Shown: piece after piece, positions 18,872-29,199 of the stretch | How the letters are laid out: the number at the start of each line of letters is the position of its first letter | Numbering within the stretch: the stretch's first letter is position 1 | From: an uncultured beta proteobacterium | GTDB lineage: Bacteria > Pseudomonadota > Gammaproteobacteria > Burkholderiales > Burkholderiaceae | Direction: 5' to 3' | Length of the DNA stretch: 64,000 nt | Assembly: GCA_903875135.1 (NCBI GenBank) | Contig: CAIQUZ010000094.1 | Location: 1-64,000 of the forward strand | Made by a program: the position numbers and the translations under genes | The notes under the pieces: model-generated | What the model saw: the letters and a program-made list of their open reading frames with translations, nothing else | Told to the model about the DNA's origin: nothing | Database searches by the model: none

Positions 18872-19514
18872 CACGATATTTTTGTACCATCGGCAAAGCA
18901 GCTTTCAGTGCAGAATCTTTGGTTTGCTCTAAAAAGAATAGCAAGTCCATTAAATTTGCAATCGCTAAAACAGGAATTCCAAAGTCTTGCTGAACAGCCT
19001 GAACTGCAGACATTTTCCCAATTTCAATAGCGTTACCAGACTTCTCCATGCGATCTAATGCGATCAATACGGCACTAGGAGTCGCTCCAGCTTTTTTGAT
19101 CATCTCAACAGACTCTCTCACCGAGGTCCCCGCTGAGATCACGTCATCAATAATGACGACTTTGCCACCAAGTGGGGAACCGACTAAAACGCCGCCTTCA
19201 CCATGATCTTTAGCCTCTTTGCGATTGTAGGCAAAAGCAACGTTTTTACCAAGCGCAGAAAGGGCAATAGCCGTACTCGCAGATAAGGTAATCCCCTTAT
19301 AAGCAGGTCCAAAGAGCATATCAAACGATATTCCTGAAGCAAGTAGTGTCCGAGCGTAAAATTGTCCTAAAGCACCTAGTTTGGTGCCGTCGTTAAAATC
19401 ACCAGCATTAAAAAAATAAGGTGAGAGTCGTCCCGCTTTGGTTTTAAAATCGCCAAAAGATAATACGTTGGCATGCAGTGCAAATTCGATAAATTCAGAA
19501 GAATGAGGTTTCAT
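18849..19514 (-). CDS. pyrE: Orotate phosphoribosyltransferase
   Basis: Forms OMP from orotate and PRPP in pyrimidine synthesis. Motifs are FNAGDFNDG, FGPAYKGI, AYNRKEAKDHGEGG in the flexible loop, and the PRPP-binding VVIIDDVISAGTS. The ATG at 19514 gives 221 residues beginning MKPHSSEF. An ATG four codons earlier at 19526 is possible but would overlap the divergent exonuclease gene. Neither start has a convincing ribosome site, and the gap to the divergent start is a single base. Confidence 0.95.
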   Translation of the reverse strand: MKPHSSEFIEFALHANVLSFGDFKTKAGRLSPYFFNAGDFNDGTKLGALGQFYARTLLASGISFDMLFGPAYKGITLSASTAIALSALGKNVAFAYNRKEAKDHGEGGVLVGSPLGGKVVIIDDVISAGTSVRESVEMIKKAGATPSAVLIALDRMEKSGNAIEIGKMSAVQAVQQDFGIPVLAIANLMDLLFFLEQTKDSALKAALPMVQKYRDQYGVNE

Positions 19515-19515
19515 A

Positions 19516-20310
19516 TTGAGAATCATAACGGCTAATGTTAATGGAATACGATCTGCGGCAAAAAAAGGTTTTTTTCAGTGGCTACAAACCACAAAAGCTG
19601 ACTTTATTTGTCTTCAAGAAATTAAAGCACAAATTGACGATCTATCTGCAGAACTCATTGCGCCAGATCATTACTCGTCATATTTTCATTGTGCTCAAAA
19701 AAAGGGCTATAGCGGAACTGCCGTTTATTCAAGGCATCAGCCTGATGAAATTCAGTTGGGTTTTGGTGAGCCGGAGTTTGATGATGAGGGCAGATACACG
19801 GCGCTTAGATTTGGCAAATTGTGGGTCATTTCGGTTTACTTCCCTTCAGGGTCAAGCTCCGATGATCGGCAAGCAGCCAAGTTTCGTTTTCTCAAGGTTT
19901 TTTTTCCTCATCTCGTCCAACTCAAAACAAGTGGCTGTGAGGTTGCTTTATGTGGTGATATCAATATCGCCCATCAAGAAATCGACCTCAAGAATTGGAA
20001 AGGTAATGTGAAAAACTCAGGATTTTTACCAGAAGAAAGAACTTGGTTAACGAACTTATTTGATCAAGTATCTTATGTCGATGTTTATCGACAACTTGAG
20101 CCTGCAGCAACCGACACTTGTTATACCTGGTGGAGCCAACGAGGGCAAGCCTATAACAATAATGTGGGTTGGCGGATTGACTATCAAATTGCCACTAAAG
20201 GTTTGGCGCAATTTGCTAAATATCAGTCAATCTATAAAGTAGAGAAGTTTTCTGATCACGCACCCGTCATCATTGATTACGATTGTCAGCTGTCTGACTT
20301 TTCCATCTGA
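19516..20310 (+). CDS. xth: Exodeoxyribonuclease III / AP endonuclease
   Basis: Repairs abasic sites by cutting 5' to them and degrades DNA 3' to 5'. The 264-residue enzyme has the N-terminal TANVNGIRSA, the metal-binding glutamate in CLQEIKAQ, CGDINIAHQEIDLKN, and the catalytic FSDHAPVIIDY near the C-terminus. The start is TTG at 19516, supported by GAGG 7 bases upstream and by the lack of any in-frame ATG before the first strand. The last 25 bases are antisense to the permease gene. Confidence 0.93.
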   Translation: MRIITANVNGIRSAAKKGFFQWLQTTKADFICLQEIKAQIDDLSAELIAPDHYSSYFHCAQKKGYSGTAVYSRHQPDEIQLGFGEPEFDDEGRYTALRFGKLWVISVYFPSGSSSDDRQAAKFRFLKVFFPHLVQLKTSGCEVALCGDINIAHQEIDLKNWKGNVKNSGFLPEERTWLTNLFDQVSYVDVYRQLEPAATDTCYTWWSQRGQAYNNNVGWRIDYQIATKGLAQFAKYQSIYKVEKFSDHAPVIIDYDCQLSDFSI

Positions 20311-21635
20311 GGCATCAGTGGGGGACTGGCTTGCCGGTCTACTAACCAGACTAATATCAACACGGGTAAACCAATAATGGCCGTTGCCATAAAAAATGTT
20401 TGATACCCATAAGAATCAACAAATAATCCTGAAAATCCGGCGAGCCATTTAGGGATGAGAAGCATCATTGAACTAAACAAGGCATACTGAGTTGCACTAT
20501 AGGAGATATTCGTCAAAGAAGATAAATAGGCAATAAAAGCCGCCGAGGCAATCCCTGAACTTAAATTATCTGCAGAAATCACAAAGATCAATCCGGTGAC
20601 ATCATGGCCTCGTGTAGCTAGCCAAGAAAACAAGATGTTGCTTCCTGCGGATAGAACGGCACCTAGCATCAAAATTCGATGAATGCCAAAGCGCACCGTT
20701 AATCCACCGCCGATAAATGCCCCAACTAAAGTCATAATCACCCCAAAAACTTTAGTAACACTAGCCACCTCGTCTTTGGTGTAGCCCATATCGACATAAA
20801 AGGGATTAGCCATAATGCCCATGACAACATCGCTAATCCGGTATACAGCAATAAGCCCCAAGATTAAAATAGCCTGCCATTGATAGCGTTGAATAAAGTC
20901 AGCAAATGGGTTCAAAAAAGCAACTCTCATCCAAGTCTTAAAAGAGTGTAATTGTTCTTTTTCAACAAATTGGTTTTCTTTTGAAAAAAATACCGTAATC
21001 AATCCTACCGACATCGAGGCTGCCATACATAAATACGCAAATTGCCAACCTTTTGCATCGTATATATTCGCTTGCGACTCTTGGGCTCGAGCGGCAAGCC
21101 ATAAAGCACCGGCCCCAGCCCATATCATGGCAAATCTGTATCCAGTCTGATAGGCGGCGGCTAAAACACCTTGTAACTTTGTGTCGGCAGACTCAATTCG
21201 AAATGCATCTAATGCAATGTCTTGGGTGGCAGAACCAAAGGCGACGAGTAATGCAAACCATGCAATCATATGTACTTGCTTTGAAGGATCCGAGAGGGAC
21301 ATGCCAATTAGTCCACCAATCACCAGCAATTGAGCACTCAACAACCAAGCTCTTCTGCGGCCAAGAAGAGTTGATAAAAGGGGTATTTGTAAGCGATCAA
21401 CTAATGGCGCCCAAACCCATTTCAATCCATAAATGAGTCCAATCCAAGATAAATAGCCGATGGTCGTACGGTCAATCCCGGCTTCTCGTAACCAAAAACC
21501 TAAAGTTCCTAAAACGAGCAGTAATGGCAACCCCGCGGAAAATCCCAAAAAGAACATTCGCAATGTTGTTGTTTTGGTATAAGCACTGAATAACCCCGAC
21601 CAGGATTGCTTTGTATTCTGCGCGTCAGTTGTCAT
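20286..21635 (-). CDS. ampG: MFS transporter, AmpG-like muropeptide permease
   Basis: A 449-residue, 12-helix major facilitator. The start LRMFFLGFSAGLPLLLVLGTLGFWL-like region and the segment WVWAPLVDRL resemble AmpG, which imports anhydro-muropeptides for cell-wall recycling, as do SATQDIALDAFRIE and the GIASAAFIAYLSSL helix. It overlaps metW by four bases (ATGA), so it is the tail of a slmA-metX-metW transcript. A different solute cannot be excluded, but the Slt-type transglycosylase at 8.6-10.6 kb would supply AmpG substrate. Confidence 0.82.
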   Translation of the reverse strand: MTTDAQNTKQSWSGLFSAYTKTTTLRMFFLGFSAGLPLLLVLGTLGFWLREAGIDRTTIGYLSWIGLIYGLKWVWAPLVDRLQIPLLSTLLGRRRAWLLSAQLLVIGGLIGMSLSDPSKQVHMIAWFALLVAFGSATQDIALDAFRIESADTKLQGVLAAAYQTGYRFAMIWAGAGALWLAARAQESQANIYDAKGWQFAYLCMAASMSVGLITVFFSKENQFVEKEQLHSFKTWMRVAFLNPFADFIQRYQWQAILILGLIAVYRISDVVMGIMANPFYVDMGYTKDEVASVTKVFGVIMTLVGAFIGGGLTVRFGIHRILMLGAVLSAGSNILFSWLATRGHDVTGLIFVISADNLSSGIASAAFIAYLSSLTNISYSATQYALFSSMMLLIPKWLAGFSGLFVDSYGYQTFFMATAIIGLPVLILVWLVDRQASPPLMPQMEKSDS

Positions 21636-22231
21636 GTCGTTGCGCTTTTGACCCTATAGATAGCAAGACTTCCGAATAGGTTTGCAGCAAAGGTGACTTT
21701 TTTACCTTCATGCAATACAACTCGGTCAATAATTCTTAATCCAATCGTATTGGCTAAAGCTTCAAAATCAGCGATCGTTAATACACGAACATTCGGGGTG
21801 TTGTACCAGTCGAAGGGCAGAGATTTAGAAACGGGCATTCTGCCACACAAAATATCGATACGATGAGACCAGTGGCCAAAATTAGGAAAGGAAATAATGC
21901 TTTCTTTACCAACCCGAACAATTTCCCTTAGGATTGTCTCGGTTTCATGAATGGTTTGAAGCGTTTGTGACAATACGACCATATCAAAACTTTGGTCTGC
22001 AAATAAAGCCAAGCCCGATTCTAAATCTTGTTGAATCACATCAAGCCCTTTTTTGACACAAGCTAAAACACTGAGGTCAGAAATTTCCACTCCATATGTC
22101 TTCACGTTTTTTTGTTGGCGTATATATTCTAAGAAATCACCATCACCACAACCCAAATCTAAAAGGCTAGAGTGCGGTGCAACCCAATCAGAAATAGCAG
22201 AAAAATCAGCTCGAATCATCGGAGTTTTCAT
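21632..22231 (-). CDS. metW: Methionine biosynthesis protein MetW
   Basis: A SAM-dependent methyltransferase-fold protein, 199 residues, that partners MetX in methionine synthesis. The SAM motif is LLDLGCGDGDFLEYI, followed by VVLSQTLQTI and the family-specific SFPNFGHWSHR. ATG 22231 is the start; it overlaps the metX stop as TGATG. A TTG one codon earlier is in frame but unlikely. The metXW pair is common in betaproteobacteria, where MetW is thought to be needed for or to modulate homoserine acetylation. Confidence 0.93.
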   Translation of the reverse strand: MKTPMIRADFSAISDWVAPHSSLLDLGCGDGDFLEYIRQQKNVKTYGVEISDLSVLACVKKGLDVIQQDLESGLALFADQSFDMVVLSQTLQTIHETETILREIVRVGKESIISFPNFGHWSHRIDILCGRMPVSKSLPFDWYNTPNVRVLTIADFEALANTIGLRIIDRVVLHEGKKVTFAANLFGSLAIYRVKSATT

Positions 22232-23364
22232 CAATGATCCAACTTCATTTTAGTAAAGTAAGCCCGAATCAAACGATGGTATCGCTCATCATCTAACAGA
22301 AAAGCATCGTGCCCATGTGGCGCATCAATTTCTGCATAGGTTACAGACGTCTTGTTATCCAATAATGCTTTTACAATTTCTCGACTTCGTTCAGGTGCAA
22401 ATCGCCAATCCGTCGTAAAACTAATCACCAAAAAACTTGATTTCGCTACCGCTAAGGCTTTTGATAAATTACCTTCGTCATTTTTAGCGGGATCAAAATA
22501 GTCTAGGGCTCTCGTAATCAATAAATAGGTGTTTGCGTCGAAATAATCCGCAAACTTATCACCTTGATAACGTAAGTAACTCTCAACTTCAAACTCCGTA
22601 TCAAAATTAAAATTGTATTCTTTGGGAGCATCCTGACTACGCTTTAAATCTCGACCAAATTTTTCAGCCATATCGTCATTGGATAAGTAGGTAATATGAC
22701 CGATCATTCTTGCCACTCTTAAACCACTTCGAGGCGTTACCCTGTGAGCATAATAATTACCCTCATGAAAATCTGGGTCACTCATGATGGCATTTCTAGC
22801 AATCTCATTAAATGCAATATTTTGAGCTGATAAGTTGGCTGCTGAGGCAATCACAATGCAGTGATCAACGCGATCTGGGTATTGAATACCCCAAGCAAGT
22901 GCCTGCATTCCACCGAGACTACCGCCCATCACGGCGGCGAACTTATGAATGCCAAAATAGTCAGCTAATCGAGCCTGAGTTTCTACCCAATCCTCAACTG
23001 TTACTAAGGGGAAGCTACTGCCATAGGGCTTTTGCGTATGAGGGTTTATGCTCATGGGACCTGTAGAGCCAAAACAAGAGCCTAAATTATTCACGCCAAT
23101 CACAAAATAATCATTCGTGTCTAATGGTTTGCCGGGCCCTATCATGTTGTCCCACCAGCCTAGCTTACCTGAATCAGGGTCTTGTCCTGCGACGTGGTGT
23201 GATGCATTTAAAGCATGGCAAATCAGAACGGCATTTGATTTTTGATCATTTAAAACACCATAGGTTTGCACCTCTAATGTATATGGCGATATTTGAGCGC
23301 CACTTTTTAGAATAATCGGCTCTTGAAATTCAATGGTCAGTGACTGAGTATTCAGACTGCTCAT
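22231..23364 (-). CDS. metX: Homoserine O-acetyl/succinyltransferase
   Basis: Acylates homoserine, the committed step to methionine. An alpha/beta hydrolase of 377 residues with [12 protein letters not shown], the nucleophile elbow [13 protein letters not shown] and the catalytic histidine in [12 protein letters not shown]. Whether acetyl- or succinyl-CoA is used cannot be decided here with certainty. Start ATG 23364 overlaps the slmA stop (ATGA). No SAM-responsive RNA is seen upstream because slmA directly precedes it. Confidence 0.93.
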   Translation of the reverse strand: MSSLNTQSLTIEFQEPIILKSGAQISPYTLEVQTYGVLNDQKSNAVLICHALNASHHVAGQDPDSGKLGWWDNMIGPGKPLDTNDYFVIGVNNLGSCFGSTGPMSINPHTQKPYGSSFPLVTVEDWVETQARLADYFGIHKFAAVMGGSLGGMQALAWGIQYPDRVDHCIVIASAANLSAQNIAFNEIARNAIMSDPDFHEGNYYAHRVTPRSGLRVARMIGHITYLSNDDMAEKFGRDLKRSQDAPKEYNFNFDTEFEVESYLRYQGDKFADYFDANTYLLITRALDYFDPAKNDEGNLSKALAVAKSSFLVISFTTDWRFAPERSREIVKALLDNKTSVTYAEIDAPHGHDAFLLDDERYHRLIRAYFTKMKLDH

Positions 23365-23987
23365 ACCAATAACAGAACACTCATGGATAAAGATGCGTTA
23401 TCTAAAGGCGATTTGGTGAACCCACTCCTTGCAAATCGATGCCAACGGCCAATCACATATGACATCATTAAGCTCGAACGATGGCTGATATCATCTGCTG
23501 TCCAAGTAATGTCTTGTTGTGTTTGCATAATTCGGAAAGACTGTTTCAGGGAGGCTTCAACCCTCTCCAAGACCTGATTGATTCTTTCTTGGAGACGACT
23601 ATCTTCTTGAAACAAAGAGTCTCCCAATAGAACACGGGTCATGCCAGGATTTTTTTCAGAGAACGCTAATAAAAGTAAGGTTATTTCTTGGATTTGTTGT
23701 TTACCATTTTCTTCTTTAGCAATAATTTGATTAATCAATCCAAAGATAGATTGTTCAATAAATGCAATTAAGCCATCAAACATTTGGGCTTTACTGGCAA
23801 AGTGACGATATAGCGCAGCTTCAGATACTTGAATCTTGGCAGCTAAAGCGGCCGTCGTTACCCGATCACCGAGTGGATTTTCTAGCATCTCAGCTAACGC
23901 TTGAAGAATTTGAACACGACGCTCTCCAGGCTTTGGACGCTTTCTCGTCGAGGCCTCTTCAATCGCTGTCGTTGTTTTAGATTCCAT
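23361..23987 (-). CDS. slmA: Nucleoid occlusion factor SlmA (TetR family)
   Basis: A 208-residue TetR-fold DNA-binding protein. After a basic N-terminus ([12 protein letters not shown]) comes a helix-turn-helix with [20 protein letters not shown] and [11 protein letters not shown], closely like SlmA, which binds dispersed chromosomal sites and blocks FtsZ rings over the nucleoid. It overlaps metX by four bases and follows argB by 24 bases; the linkage to methionine genes is probably only positional. A general TetR regulator is the alternative. Confidence 0.85.
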   Translation of the reverse strand: MESKTTTAIEEASTRKRPKPGERRVQILQALAEMLENPLGDRVTTAALAAKIQVSEAALYRHFASKAQMFDGLIAFIEQSIFGLINQIIAKEENGKQQIQEITLLLLAFSEKNPGMTRVLLGDSLFQEDSRLQERINQVLERVEASLKQSFRIMQTQQDITWTADDISHRSSLMMSYVIGRWHRFARSGFTKSPLDNASLSMSVLLLV

Positions 23988-24011
23988 AGCTGATATTTCT
24001 TAGCAACTCAT

Positions 24012-24950
<939 letters not shown>

Positions 24951-25074
24951 TTATATTCAGTAATTTGCTTAATATACTCTCCTAATTCATCATTTTTATT
25001 TCTTTTATTACTCATGCACCACGCCCTAGCGAGACATTGTTCAGGTTTCATTAGAAAAATGTTAAATTACAAGG

Positions 25075-25455
25075 GTGAGGTCAACCCAATTACTGAAATT
25101 TAGCCGTCTATTCGTCATGAGCACTCTGCTCTTGGTGGCGCTTTTATTTTGCCAATTTTTGGGACTCAAACATTCGATTGTCCATGGGTTTTCAAATACT
25201 CATTCAACGATGGCTGTTGTTGCCCCCTCCAGCAATATTCGATCTGACAACTTCTTGCATCAACAACCATCCCCCGTTGAGCACCACTGTTGCGCCTGGG
25301 ACCATGCAACCCTATCTATCGGTGCAATTTCAACGAGTTCGCCCTCATTCTTTGTTCAAACTACTTTTGAGCTCAAGGCACATCGCCCTAGTCAATTTTT
25401 TTACGCCCCCCCTTTATTTTCATATCTCTCTAGAGCACCGCCCCTACCCGCATAG
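25075..25455 (+). CDS. Small exported protein of unknown function upstream of a TonB receptor
   Basis: A 126-residue protein with a hydrophobic N-terminal helix (VMSTLLLVALLFCQFLGL), then LKHSIVHGF, a loop with His and a Cys pair in VEHHCCAWDHA, and a C-terminal RAPPLPA. Proteins of this layout (LGLxHxxxHG, Cys and Asp motif, R-x-PP tail) are known to me as uncharacterised small proteins beside metal-related TonB receptors; the link is from memory and moderate. The GTG start lacks a spaced ribosome site; ATG 25117 is the alternative. The receptor gene follows after 43 bases, implying one transcript. Confidence 0.6.
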   Translation: MRSTQLLKFSRLFVMSTLLLVALLFCQFLGLKHSIVHGFSNTHSTMAVVAPSSNIRSDNFLHQQPSPVEHHCCAWDHATLSIGAISTSSPSFFVQTTFELKAHRPSQFFYAPPLFSYLSRAPPLPA

Positions 25456-25498
25456 TTATTACTACATCCAGTAATTTTCTATTCGTTTTGGAGGCGCT

Positions 25499-27532
25499 AT
25501 GCTGTTTTCCCGATTATTTCAAAAGAAATATTTTCTCGTTGGTTGGTTTTTTTTCAATTTAAATTGCCTTGCTCTTGATCAAACTAATGATCTAGGTGAG
25601 GTAGAAGGTTTGACTGTTTCTAGTTCGTCTGACTCTTCTGAAAAACCAAGTTTAAGTCTAGGTCAATCCGAATTACAAAAGAAATTACCCTCCAATCTTG
25701 GTGAAGCTTTGGTCGATGAATTGGGCATGAGTAGCTCTTCTTTTGGTCAAAGCGCCAATCGTCCTGTGATTCGAGGCATGGCAGGATCTCGGGCGCCCAT
25801 TTTTCTGAATGGCCTGAACTCCGGGGATGTCTCCAGTGTATCTTCTGACCACGCGGTCGCCTCAGAGGTTTTATTTGACCAGCAAGTTGAAATCCTGCGC
25901 GGTGGCGAATCTTTACGTTACAGTTCGAGCGCTAATCAGGGAATGATTAATCTCATTGATGGCAGAACGCCCTCCACATTATTAAGTGCTCCAAGTCTAA
26001 GCTTTGTCAGTCAATACAATCTGAATAACCAAGGGTTTACCAATGGCTTACTTATTGAGGACTCTGTTGGTCAATGGACACTTCATGTAGATGGAACTTC
26101 TCGTCAAACAAATAATTACCAACGCACTGATGGTCAATCACAGTCTAACTCTTTTGAGCACCATGATGATATTGGTTTTGGTGCTAGCTATTTCCGTGAT
26201 GATGGATATTCTGGTTTTTCAATCAGCCAATATCAAAATTTTTATGGGATTCCTTCGGTTGAAGGCTCTCAAATTGATTTAAAACAAAATCGCTATCAAT
26301 TCATAGACAATTTGAATACCCCATTTGATGGGTTTTCTAAAATGAGTACAAAATTATCCTATGTTGATTACTCTCATCAAGAGAGATCGGCCACAGGAAT
26401 ACCTCAAACCCAGTTTACGAACAAAGCATTCGACGGTCGTATTGAGCTTTTTCATCGACCGATCAATGCCTGGTTAGGCTCTTTTGGTATTCAATTGAGT
26501 CAGAGTCATCTTTTGGCAACGGACCTCACCAATCCTTTACTTTCTGCAGCAATCATTCCTTCAACTCAATCGATGAATTTAGCTGCATTTATTGTTGAAA
26601 ATAAAACGTTTAGTGCCGTTGATGTTCAACATGCATTACGTTACGAATTGGTTCAGCTTCATCCAAATAACAATATTCCCTATTCAGATAACGCCAACTT
26701 TTCAACCCCAGTTGGTACTATAGCGCCAAATACCATTGCACCTGTTAATGCGAATTTTTCATTAATCTCTTTATCGACCCAGGGCTCTTGGAACTACTCC
26801 TCGGGGTACTCACTAGGCTTAAGGTATAGTCTGACTCAAAGGGCGCCTGGTGTAGATGAGCTGTACTCTTTTGGTAATCACGATGCAACTGCTACTTTTG
26901 ATGTTGGCAATCCACAACTGTCTAAGGAGACATCGAATCATGTGGAGTTGGGCTGGCGAAAAAACACTGGGCTCGTACACGGGAAATTGAACCTCTATCA
27001 TGATATTGTCAGTAATTATATTTACGGTTTTTACACGGGCTCTGTCGATCAACAGACCAACTATCCCGTGAGACAGTTTTTACAGTCCGACGCGAAGTTA
27101 CAAGGAATTGAAACTGAAATCCTCTATAACCCAAACGGTTCAGGTTTTTCGGCACGCTTTTTTGGCGACTCCTCTCGGGGAGTTTTTACGCAAGGTGGTT
27201 ATCTACCCCTTCAACCGGCTACTCGGCTGGGGGGCTTCATTGCCTATAGTTATAACAATTGGAAATCTAATCTATCTCTTATTCACGCATTTGGCCAGTC
27301 CGATACGGCATATAGTACGTTCTACTCGGAGCCTAGCACTAGTAGTTACAACAAATTAGATTTGAAGATTGCCAAAGCTCTCTCGTTCGGAAAAGTGATG
27401 GGAACAATCTATCTTCAGGGAAGTAACTTATTGAACGATACCATTCGATACTCCACCACGATTGACACTCTTCGAATCAATGCTCCTCTGCCCGGAAGAG
27501 CTCTTGTTGCAGGAGTTAAGATTGATTACTAG
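25499..27532 (+). CDS. TonB-dependent outer-membrane receptor, ZnuD-like
   Basis: A 677-residue barrel with signal peptide. The plug domain carries RPVIRGMAGSRAPIFLNGL, VSSDHAV and VEILRGGESLRYSSSANQG, and the barrel has FGNHDATATFDVGNPQLSKE, all resembling the ZnuD zinc receptors. ZnuD proteins usually hold a His-rich insert after the YGIP segment; here YGIPSVEGSQIDLKQNRY passes with no insert, so the ligand may differ. The ribosome site GGAGG is 5 bases before the ATG. It needs TonB-ExbBD, not encoded here. Convergent with dksA, 4 bases apart. Confidence 0.85.
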   Translation: MLFSRLFQKKYFLVGWFFFNLNCLALDQTNDLGEVEGLTVSSSSDSSEKPSLSLGQSELQKKLPSNLGEALVDELGMSSSSFGQSANRPVIRGMAGSRAPIFLNGLNSGDVSSVSSDHAVASEVLFDQQVEILRGGESLRYSSSANQGMINLIDGRTPSTLLSAPSLSFVSQYNLNNQGFTNGLLIEDSVGQWTLHVDGTSRQTNNYQRTDGQSQSNSFEHHDDIGFGASYFRDDGYSGFSISQYQNFYGIPSVEGSQIDLKQNRYQFIDNLNTPFDGFSKMSTKLSYVDYSHQERSATGIPQTQFTNKAFDGRIELFHRPINAWLGSFGIQLSQSHLLATDLTNPLLSAAIIPSTQSMNLAAFIVENKTFSAVDVQHALRYELVQLHPNNNIPYSDNANFSTPVGTIAPNTIAPVNANFSLISLSTQGSWNYSSGYSLGLRYSLTQRAPGVDELYSFGNHDATATFDVGNPQLSKETSNHVELGWRKNTGLVHGKLNLYHDIVSNYIYGFYTGSVDQQTNYPVRQFLQSDAKLQGIETEILYNPNGSGFSARFFGDSSRGVFTQGGYLPLQPATRLGGFIAYSYNNWKSNLSLIHAFGQSDTAYSTFYSEPSTSSYNKLDLKIAKALSFGKVMGTIYLQGSNLLNDTIRYSTTIDTLRINAPLPGRALVAGVKIDY

Positions 27533-27536
27533 GAGA

Positions 27537-28082
27537 TTAATCGCCAAATAATTTTTGACGTAATTCGCGACGCTCTTGAGCTTCTAACGAAAGGTTTGCC
27601 GTAGGCCTTGCTAAGAGCCTTGAAACGCCAATGGCTTCACCCGTCTCTTCACACCAACCATACTCACCTGATTCGATTCTTCCGAGAGCCTGCTCTACCT
27701 TTTTCAGTAGTTTTCTTTCACGATCTCGCGTTCTGAGCTCTAACGCATGCTCTTCTTCGATCGTTGCCCGATCTGCCGGATCTGGCACCAAAATATTTTC
27801 TCTTAAATTCTCTGTTGTTGCATCGGCATTTTTTAAAATATCATCACGTAATTTTTGTAAACGATCCTTAAAAAATTCTAACTGAGCTGGATTCATATAA
27901 TCCTTGTCAGACATTTTTACAAGAACAGCTTCTGTAATCAGCTCGATGGGTTTATTGATTGGTTTTGGTTTTGCTTTTTCTGTCATTGCTTTTTCTTTAA
28001 CGGGAGTCTTTACATCTTCGGATTTTGTTTCTGTTACTTGAGTTACTTTTTTACTGGTCGGTTTTTTTGTTGTTGTCGCCAT
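27537..28082 (-). CDS. dksA: RNA polymerase-binding transcription factor DksA, cysteine-poor
   Basis: Binds the RNA polymerase secondary channel and, with ppGpp, mediates the stringent response. The coiled-coil tip D101-P-A-D104-R-A106 (DxxDxA) is intact. In the globular end only C144 remains of the four zinc-finger cysteines: the positions read CEET and SLEAQ. The N-terminus is a 45-residue lysine/threonine-rich extension (181 residues against about 150 in E. coli). GGAAG precedes the ATG. The CobW-type gene is 46 bases upstream, likely the same transcript. Confidence 0.93.
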   Translation of the reverse strand: MATTTKKPTSKKVTQVTETKSEDVKTPVKEKAMTEKAKPKPINKPIELITEAVLVKMSDKDYMNPAQLEFFKDRLQKLRDDILKNADATTENLRENILVPDPADRATIEEEHALELRTRDRERKLLKKVEQALGRIESGEYGWCEETGEAIGVSRLLARPTANLSLEAQERRELRQKLFGD

Positions 28083-28128
28083 TTTGTCTTCCTTGTGTAT
28101 CTAAACACTTTTAGTATGTATTCTTTAA

Positions 28129-29163
28129 TTAAACTAAACAGCCCTCTAAGCCCATCATGAGAGTGTCTTTTGGTAAGTCTTGACCAATAAATACAATTTT
28201 GGTTTGTTTTAATTCGTTACCCCAAGCGCCAGCCATATCACTGCCCATCATTTCATGAACTCCTTGCAACACAACTTTTCTATTCGACCCTTTGATATAA
28301 AGCACACCTTTATATCGCAATAACTTTTCTCCAAAGACCGATAAAATGCCGCCTAAAAAATCTTCGAGCTTTTTATGATCAAACGGGCGCTCACTCCGAA
28401 ACACAAAGGATTGTATTTTATCAGTATGTCCATGATGGTGGTGGTGATCATGATGCCCATGATCATGGTCGTGATGAGCATCTGGCCCACAATGTTCGTG
28501 ATCGTCTTGCTCTAAAAAATGCGGGTCAATATCTAACTTGGCATTTAAATTAAAACCGTGTAAATCAAATACCTCATCTAAATTAACTACGCCATGCGTA
28601 ATCTCTTTAATGGGCGCCTTCGGGTTCATATGTACGATTCGATTTCTTAACGCTTGACGCACACTCTCTTCAACAACGTCGCATTTGGTAATAAAGATCT
28701 GGTCAGCAAACCCGACTTGATTTTGTGCTTCTACGTGTTGATCTAATTGTTGATCGCCATGCTTAGCATCGACTAAGGTAACCACTGCATCTAAAACAAA
28801 ATGTTCTGCCACATCGTCATCCATAAAGAATGTTTGAGCGACAGGTCCAGGATTTGCAATGCCGGTCGTTTCTATGACCACCCGATCAAATTGTATTTTT
28901 TTCGTCTTTCTTTGGTCCCACAGCTGGTTGAGAGCCTCAACTAAGTCCCCACGAATCGTACAGCAAACGCACCCATTACTCATCTGAACAATTTGTTCGT
29001 TACTATTCTGAATCAAAATTTCGTTATCAATGTTCTCTTCACCAAACTCATTTTCGATGACTGCTATTTTTTTGCCATGTTCAGCCGTCAAAATGTGTTT
29101 TAACAAAGTGGTTTTGCCGCTGCCTAAAAAGCCCGTCAATATGGTTACAGGTATAAGTGCCAT
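28129..29163 (-). CDS. CobW/COG0523 (G3E family) metal-handling GTPase
   Basis: A 344-residue P-loop GTPase: Walker A GFLGSGKT at 11-18, the metal-binding C65-V-C67-C68 in SNGCVCCTI, and guanine specificity TKCD near 160. A His-rich stretch (residues 222-247, over a dozen His) separates the GTPase from the C-terminal CobW domain. COG0523 proteins insert or deliver zinc, cobalt or iron; the His tract and the nearby ZnuD-like receptor favour zinc. Directly upstream of dksA. Which client protein it serves is unknown. Confidence 0.9.
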   Translation of the reverse strand: MALIPVTILTGFLGSGKTTLLKHILTAEHGKKIAVIENEFGEENIDNEILIQNSNEQIVQMSNGCVCCTIRGDLVEALNQLWDQRKTKKIQFDRVVIETTGIANPGPVAQTFFMDDDVAEHFVLDAVVTLVDAKHGDQQLDQHVEAQNQVGFADQIFITKCDVVEESVRQALRNRIVHMNPKAPIKEITHGVVNLDEVFDLHGFNLNAKLDIDPHFLEQDDHEHCGPDAHHDHDHGHHDHHHHHGHTDKIQSFVFRSERPFDHKKLEDFLGGILSVFGEKLLRYKGVLYIKGSNRKVVLQGVHEMMGSDMAGAWGNELKQTKIVFIGQDLPKDTLMMGLEGCLV

Positions 29164-29199
29164 GTCTTTCTAAATCATCCTTTTAAGCGGTCTTGACTT

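Noticed and set aside
25051..25073. Possible Zur box (ATGTTAAATTAC) before the ZnuD-like operon
   Set aside because: Only one half resembles the ATGTTAT...ATAACAT consensus; the second half does not match. Too weak to list without a motif scan.
25059..25103. 14-codon frame starting ATG 25059 ahead of the small exported protein
   Set aside because: No ribosome site and no sign of a leader-peptide attenuator; likely chance.
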